From NCBI RefSeq assembly GCF_004016505.1, contig NZ_SACR01000005.1, forward strand, positions 534,443-598,442: a DNA stretch of 64,000 bases, written 5' to 3'. The DNA is from Rubrivivax rivuli. GTDB lineage: Bacteria; Pseudomonadota; Gammaproteobacteria; Burkholderiales; Burkholderiaceae_C. A program made the translations under genes and the position numbers. Below the pieces are notes generated by a model, which worked only from the letters and a program-made list of their open reading frames with translations, did not search any database and was not told the DNA's origin. Positions 61,901-64,000 of this stretch are shown one piece after another (position 1 is the stretch's first letter; each line of letters begins with the position of its first letter).

Positions 61901-64000
61901 CGCTGCCTTCCAGCGTGCCGGCCAGGGCCAGGCTGGCGACGGTGTCGTCGCCGGCCAGCGTGAGCCGGGCGCCGCTGGCGACGTTGAGCGTGGCGGTGTC
62001 GGCCAGCCGGTTGGCGCCGTCCAGCACCAGCGTGCCGCCTGCCACCTGCACCATGGCCGAGGCCAGCGTGCCGCCCACGCGCAGCGTGCCCCCTTCCACC
62101 CGCGTGGTGCCGGTGTAGGCCTGGGCGCCGTTCAACGTGAAGCTGCTGTTGCCCGCCTTGACGACACCACCGCTGCCGCTGAAGGCACCGCCGAAGACCG
62201 AGTCGGCCAGGCCCGCATGGGTGAGCGTCGCGCCGCCCAGGGCCACGTTGCCGCTGCCGGCCACCGAGCCGAAGGTTTCGGCGCCGGCCAAGGTGAGGCC
62301 GGCGCCGGTGTTGATGGTGAGCGCGGGGCTGGCGCTGAAGCGGCTGGGTGCGCCCAGCGTGAGCGTGCCGGTGTTGATGGTGACGGTGGCGGCCGCGCTG
62401 GTGGCGTTCAGCGTGCTGTTGCCGCTGACCGTGAGATCGCCGGCGCCCAGCGGCGTGTCGTAGGTGCCGCCGGTGAGGGTGTAGGTGCCGGCCGAGAGCG
62501 TGCCGGTGCCATCGAGGGTGCCCGACAGCGCCAGCAGGCGCACGGTGTCGTCGCCGTTCAAGCGCAGCGTGGCGCCCCCGACCACCGTGACGGCGGCGTT
62601 GTCCGACAGCCGGTTGGCCGCGCCCAGGGTGAGCGTGCCCCCGTTGACGTTGACGGTGTCGGCGGCGGAGGTTCCCGCGAGCGTGGCGTTGCCGGTGCTC
62701 GTCAAGGTGCCGGCCCCCAGGTTGGCCAGGGCCGTGGCGCCAGCTTGCAGGGTGTAGGTGGTGGCGGCGAGCGTGCGCCCGGCGCTGCCCAGCGTGCCGG
62801 CCAGCGTGAGCGTGCCCACGGTCTCGGTGCCGCCCAGCAGCAGGCTGCTGCCGCCGGCCACGGTGAGTGCGGCGGTGTCGGCCAGGCGCTCGGCAACAGC
62901 CAGCGTGAAGACGCCGCCTTCGACGTTCACCACCGCGTTGGCGGCGGTGCCGCTGAGCGTGGCGTTGCCCGTCACGCGCAGCGTGGTGCCGGCCAGGTTG
63001 GCGTCCACGCTGGCACCGGTCTGCAGCGTGGTGGTGGTGGCCGTGAGTGTCTGTGTGCTGCCGGCCAGCGTGCCGGCCAGGGCCAGCGTGGCCACGGTGT
63101 CGTTGCCGGCCAGGGCCAGCGTCGCGCCACTGGCCACGCTGACCGCGGCGTTGTCTGCCAGCCGGTCGGCGCTGCCCAACGAGAGGATGCCGCCGTTGAC
63201 GTTGACCGTGCCCGCACCGGCGGCGCCGCCCAGGCTGCTGTTGCCGGCGACGTTGAGCACACCGGCGCCCAGGTCGGCGCCCGCCAGCGTGGCCGAGCCT
63301 GCGGCCAGCGCGTAGCTGGCGGCGGTCAGTGCGCCGGTGCCTGCCAGCGTGCCGCTCAAGGCCAGGCTGCCGACCGTGTCGGCGCCCCCCAGCGTGAGCG
63401 TGGCGCCGCTGGCCACCGTGACCGCGCTGCCATCGGGCAGGCGGTTGTCGCCCTGCAACACGAGGTTGCCTTGGGCGACCAAGGTGCTGCCACCGTAGGC
63501 CTGCGCGCCGGTGAGCGTGTAGCTGCCGGTGCCGGTCTTCACCAGCCCGCCAGTGCCGGTGAGTGAGCCTGCGTAGACGAGGTTGGCGCTGGAGGCGAGG
63601 GTGAGGGTGTGGCTGGCGAGGTTGACGGTGCCGGTGCCGAGCACGGCCGCGAGGGTCTGGTTGCCGCCCAGGGCCAGCGTGGCGGGGCCGGCCACCGTGA
63701 CGCTGGCCGTGGAGGCCAGCCGGCTGGCGCTGGCGAGCGTGAGCGTGCCGCCATCGATCTGCACCGTGGTGGCCGCGGCGGTGCCCTGCAGCGTGGCGTT
63801 GCCGCTGACCGTGAGGTTGCTGCCGCCCAGGTTGGCCTGCACCAGCGCGCCGCTGGCGAGCGTGGTGTCGGCGGTGAGGGTGCTGGCGCCGGCCAGCGTG
63901 CCGCCCAGCGTGAGCGTGGCGACGCTGTCGTTGCCGCCGAGGCTGAGCGTGGCGCCGTTGACGACGCTGACGGTGCCCGCATCGGGCAGCACGTTCGCGC
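55926..64000 (-). CDS. Giant repetitive secreted protein, autotransporter-associated beta-strand repeats; 5' end outside the window
   Basis: At least 2,688 residues; the frame stays open to the right edge, so signal peptide and any TPS domain lie outside. From about 57,430 rightwards it is a mosaic of two beta-helix modules. 'A' (about 88 residues) reads SGATLTLAGNDTVASLTLAGT then a T/L/G-rich tail; 'B' (about 107 residues) ends with TGGLVKTGPGSFTLGGANTY, the PATR-type autotransporter-associated strand repeat. The final about 500 residues are non-repetitive (RGALTLSSGTEGNV, GGYRFFFDGAGNQAQIPVFY, VRTENVAVRLRAGVIAEVG). No outer-membrane beta-barrel follows, so it is not a classical autotransporter; a two-partner-secretion type exoprotein or adhesin is my preferred reading. 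Cys occurs only at the very end (GCAPAAGALLCGPAN). Confidence 0.85.
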   Translation of the reverse strand, partial: ANVLPDAGTVSVVNGATLSLGGNDSVATLTLGGTLAGASTLTADTTLASGALVQANLGGSNLTVSGNATLQGTAAATTVQIDGGTLTLASASRLASTASVTVAGPATLALGGNQTLAAVLGTGTVNLASHTLTLASSANLVYAGSLTGTGGLVKTGTGSYTLTGAQAYGGSTLVAQGNLVLQGDNRLPDGSAVTVASGATLTLGGADTVGSLALSGTLAGTGALTAASYALAAGSATLAGADLGAGVLNVAGNSSLGGAAGAGTVNVNGGILSLGSADRLADNAAVSVASGATLALAGNDTVATLALAGTLAGSTQTLTATTTTLQTGASVDANLAGTTLRVTGNATLSGTAANAVVNVEGGVFTLAVAERLADTAALTVAGGSSLLLGGTETVGTLTLAGTLGSAGRTLAATTYTLQAGATALANLGAGTLTSTGNATLAGTSAADTVNVNGGTLTLGAANRLSDNAAVTVVGGATLRLNGDDTVRLLALSGTLDGTGTLSAGTYTLTGGTYDTPLGAGDLTVSGNSTLNATSAAATVTINTGTLTLGAPSRFSASPALTINTGAGLTLAGAETFGSVAGSGNVALGGATLTHAGLADSVFGGAFSGSGGVVKAGNSSFTLNGAQAYTGTTRVEGGTLRVGGTLASAMVQVAGGTLVLDGANRLADTATLNVASGARLTLAGDDTVASLALAGTLEGSGTLTAATVDLNGGRVDANLGAGTLRSTGSSQLNGSSAATSLAVDGGTLSLSAANRLTASPVTTLAGGATLVLQGDHTLGALAGTGNVTLGSFVLTTGGAGDSTYSGTLSGSGGLVKQGNGNFTLGGSQLYTGATRVLAGRLLTAAADVLPDGSALDVASGATLTLGGNDSVASLTLAGTLGGSGTLSASTYALSGATVGAALGAGALTSSGNTQLNANSAATTVQVTGGTLTLGGANRLADGAALTVAAGATLALGGSDTVGSLALAGTLAGNGTLTATTYTLAGASVNANLGAGTLLSSGSSTLTGTAAALQVQVLGGTLTLAAADRLADAAQLSVASGATLSLTGDDTVAALALAGTLQGAGTLTAASYALDGATVAANLGAGVLGSTGLSTLSGRSAAGSLLVNGGTLTLASAGRLSATPATSVAAGASLRLGGDETLGTLAGAGAVDLASFTLNTGSGGDSRYDGTLTGTGGLVKTGPGSFTLGGANTYTGSTQVLAGTLGTAAADVLPDASALTVASGATLAPGGNDRVASLVLAGTLQGSATLTAATYTLASGTVVADLGTGRLVSTGSSRLQGASAATDVAVDSGTLTLGAADRLANGAAVAVASGATLQMAGDDTIGQLSLAGTLAGSGRLTATSAALQGGRADAALAVGSFSSTGSSTLNGTLLANSVLLDSGTLSLGSAQRLAGPAAVTLNPGTSLRLAGDETLGTLAGGGDIALGSATLRTGSGGSSSYAGVLSGTGALVKQGGGSFTLGAAQGYTGRTTVEGGTLTVQGSLASAALQVDAGTLVLTAADRLADTATVAVASGATLTLNGNDAVASLTLAGTLGGSGTFTAATVALDGGTASAALGAGTLRSTGNSRLESTTAASTVQVDSGTLTLAAADRLVALPAVTVATGATLALGGDQRLGTLAGAGRVALASHTLRSGLGGDSRFDGQLEGTGDLVKQGPSVFTLGGSNSHSGSTRVEAGTLALAAAERLADNSAVRVDRFAILQLNGDETVASLTLAGGTVGGTGQLTATRYALEGGTVNTPLGAGSLSSRGDSVLNSISAASLVEVLDGTLTLAGAERLPALPAVNLSAGASLAFGGDQGLGTLTGGGNVALGSFTLRTGSGGDSSYAGTLSGTGGLVKTGSSSFTLAGNQAYTGSTRVQAGTLVAAGTLASSALQVDAGTLVLGSADRLADTATVAVARGATLTLAGNDTAASLTLAGTLNGSGVLSGASYTLDGATVVADLGTGTLRSTGNTRLDGRAGAGSLFIDGGSFTLGSADRLSDSAALGVASGATLVLAATDTIGSLALAGTYTGGGTLTAATYLVDGGRAEANFGAGSLVARGNSTLAGTAAVSSVLVESGTLALAAAQRLPALPAVQVAAGGALAFAGDQNLGSLAGAGNLSLGSFTLSTGTGGDSSFAGVISGSGGLVKQGSSSVFTLTGTNTYTGLTRVAAGTLRVGDGGSTGSLATSAFELTGLLSLARSDTHTLAQPISGSGAVEQAGTGRLLFSGNNKSYTGATTVTRGELATASADELPDGSDLRVLAAGRLALGGREAVRTVEADGSVALGSELVTTGDLLLRGAVSAPAALRLSGQRIEAPNAGNRFGGTVSIDARGALTLSSGTEGNVPRSLVLGTVNAADGGRIDSGALSLTGVTTVSGGTLSLVAAAPLAVLAPGEELANRQATSLPIAFAADAVSAETGSRISVASGASLRVLAPNGGSVQLLQAANSFLGELSVLSGALNSPWSANSTALSFNGVTANYAVQSRVRIEGGTVNIGGDGVLADVVSLRADRLSTVGNAATIVARLPFDSTAGTVTSLPALTLELTPAAFELSFPFGAPGNEGGLRVDVGSRAYGNRTLPLDAGFVTVLPRNGARGATAVLLRGPVVNPSGGYRFFFDGAGNQAQIPVFYNGVLPTTPQVENSISATVAVSEGARKAGFDDAVRTENVAVRLRAGVIAEVGPAPAATQGTEGLRVPSGCAPAAGALLCGPAN
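57430..64000 (-). repeat. Coding tandem-repeat region of A and B modules in the giant exoprotein
   Basis: Fifteen A modules and eight full B modules can be recognised, plus a degenerate B-type strand repeat at about 57,355-57,420. B-module ends fall near 63.5, 62.1, 61.5, 60.4, 59.6, 59.0, 58.4 and 57.6 kb. The distances between them (about 1,380, 600, 1,090, 820, 610, 550 and 870 bp) fit one B plus 4, 1, 3, 2, 1, 1 and 2 A modules of about 265 bp. Copies are diverged at protein level, so this is old duplication rather than a fresh microsatellite. Confidence 0.8.

Noticed and set aside
57430..64000. CRISPR-like or satellite tandem array
   Set aside because: The repeats are in-frame coding modules of about 265 and 320 bp with diverged sequence, not short identical repeats with unique spacers.

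Overview
The window is a dense, high-GC stretch of bacterial chromosome with short intergenic gaps, strong G/C third-position bias, frequent GTG/TTG starts and many 4-nt ATGA/GTGA/TTGA gene overlaps. Gene content and order point to a betaproteobacterium of the order Burkholderiales, probably near the Rubrivivax/Leptothrix/Ideonella group: leuCDB-asd-fimV-truA-trpFBA-accD-folC-dedD-cvpA-purF-metZ-gltX, argH next to an AlgZ/AlgR pair, ppc divergent from hemCDXY, a PEP-CTERM protein, and proteins of the DUF5666 and DUF6502 families. This assignment comes from gene content, not from a database search. I see no prophage, insertion sequence, CRISPR array or rRNA operon.

Layout. 1-3.2 kb: the 3' end of a DUF533 (TerB-like) gene, an unrecognised multi-pass membrane protein and a DUF938 methyltransferase. 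3.4-23 kb: a long co-directional biosynthetic block for leucine (LysR regulator, leuC, leuD, leuB), aspartate semialdehyde (asd), polar hub protein (fimV), tRNA pseudouridine (truA), tryptophan (trpF, trpB, trpA), malonyl-CoA (accD), folylpolyglutamate (folC), cell-envelope proteins (SPOR/DedD, CvpA), purines (purF), methionine (metZ) and Glu-tRNA (gltX). 23.0-23.5 kb: a tRNA-Ala/Glu/Asp cluster with its own promoter and terminator. 23.6-36 kb: accessory and housekeeping genes, namely an HD-GYP phosphodiesterase, a lone peptide-binding lipoprotein-type SBP, DUF1841, a Kef-type K+/H+ antiporter with its quinone-oxidoreductase subunit, an orphan ParA ATPase, a MaoC-like hydratase, a LuxR-type regulator with a hybrid histidine kinase, lactate dehydrogenase (lldD) and DNA polymerase IV (dinB). 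36-39.5 kb: an unusual DUF5666-DUF6502-DUF5666 cassette. 39.5-52.6 kb: argH, algZ-algR plus an unrecognised third gene, a PEP-CTERM protein, ppc, the haem genes hemC-hemD-hemX-hemY and a tRNA-Arg. 52.7-55.9 kb: two small membrane proteins, a metallo-beta-lactamase-fold hydrolase and an exported caspase-like peptidase. 55.9-64 kb: the 3' part of a giant repetitive secreted protein (at least 2,688 residues) running off the right edge.

The most promising candidates for undescribed biology are (i) the giant exoprotein, whose sequence is a two-level mosaic of about 265-bp 'A' modules and about 320-bp 'B' modules (autotransporter-associated beta-strand type), and whose only two cysteines lie in the last 15 residues, together with the exported caspase-like protein encoded 30 bp downstream on the same strand; and (ii) the DUF5666-DUF6502-DUF5666 cassette, with a perfect palindrome inside its putative promoter and a very strong hairpin at its first internal junction.
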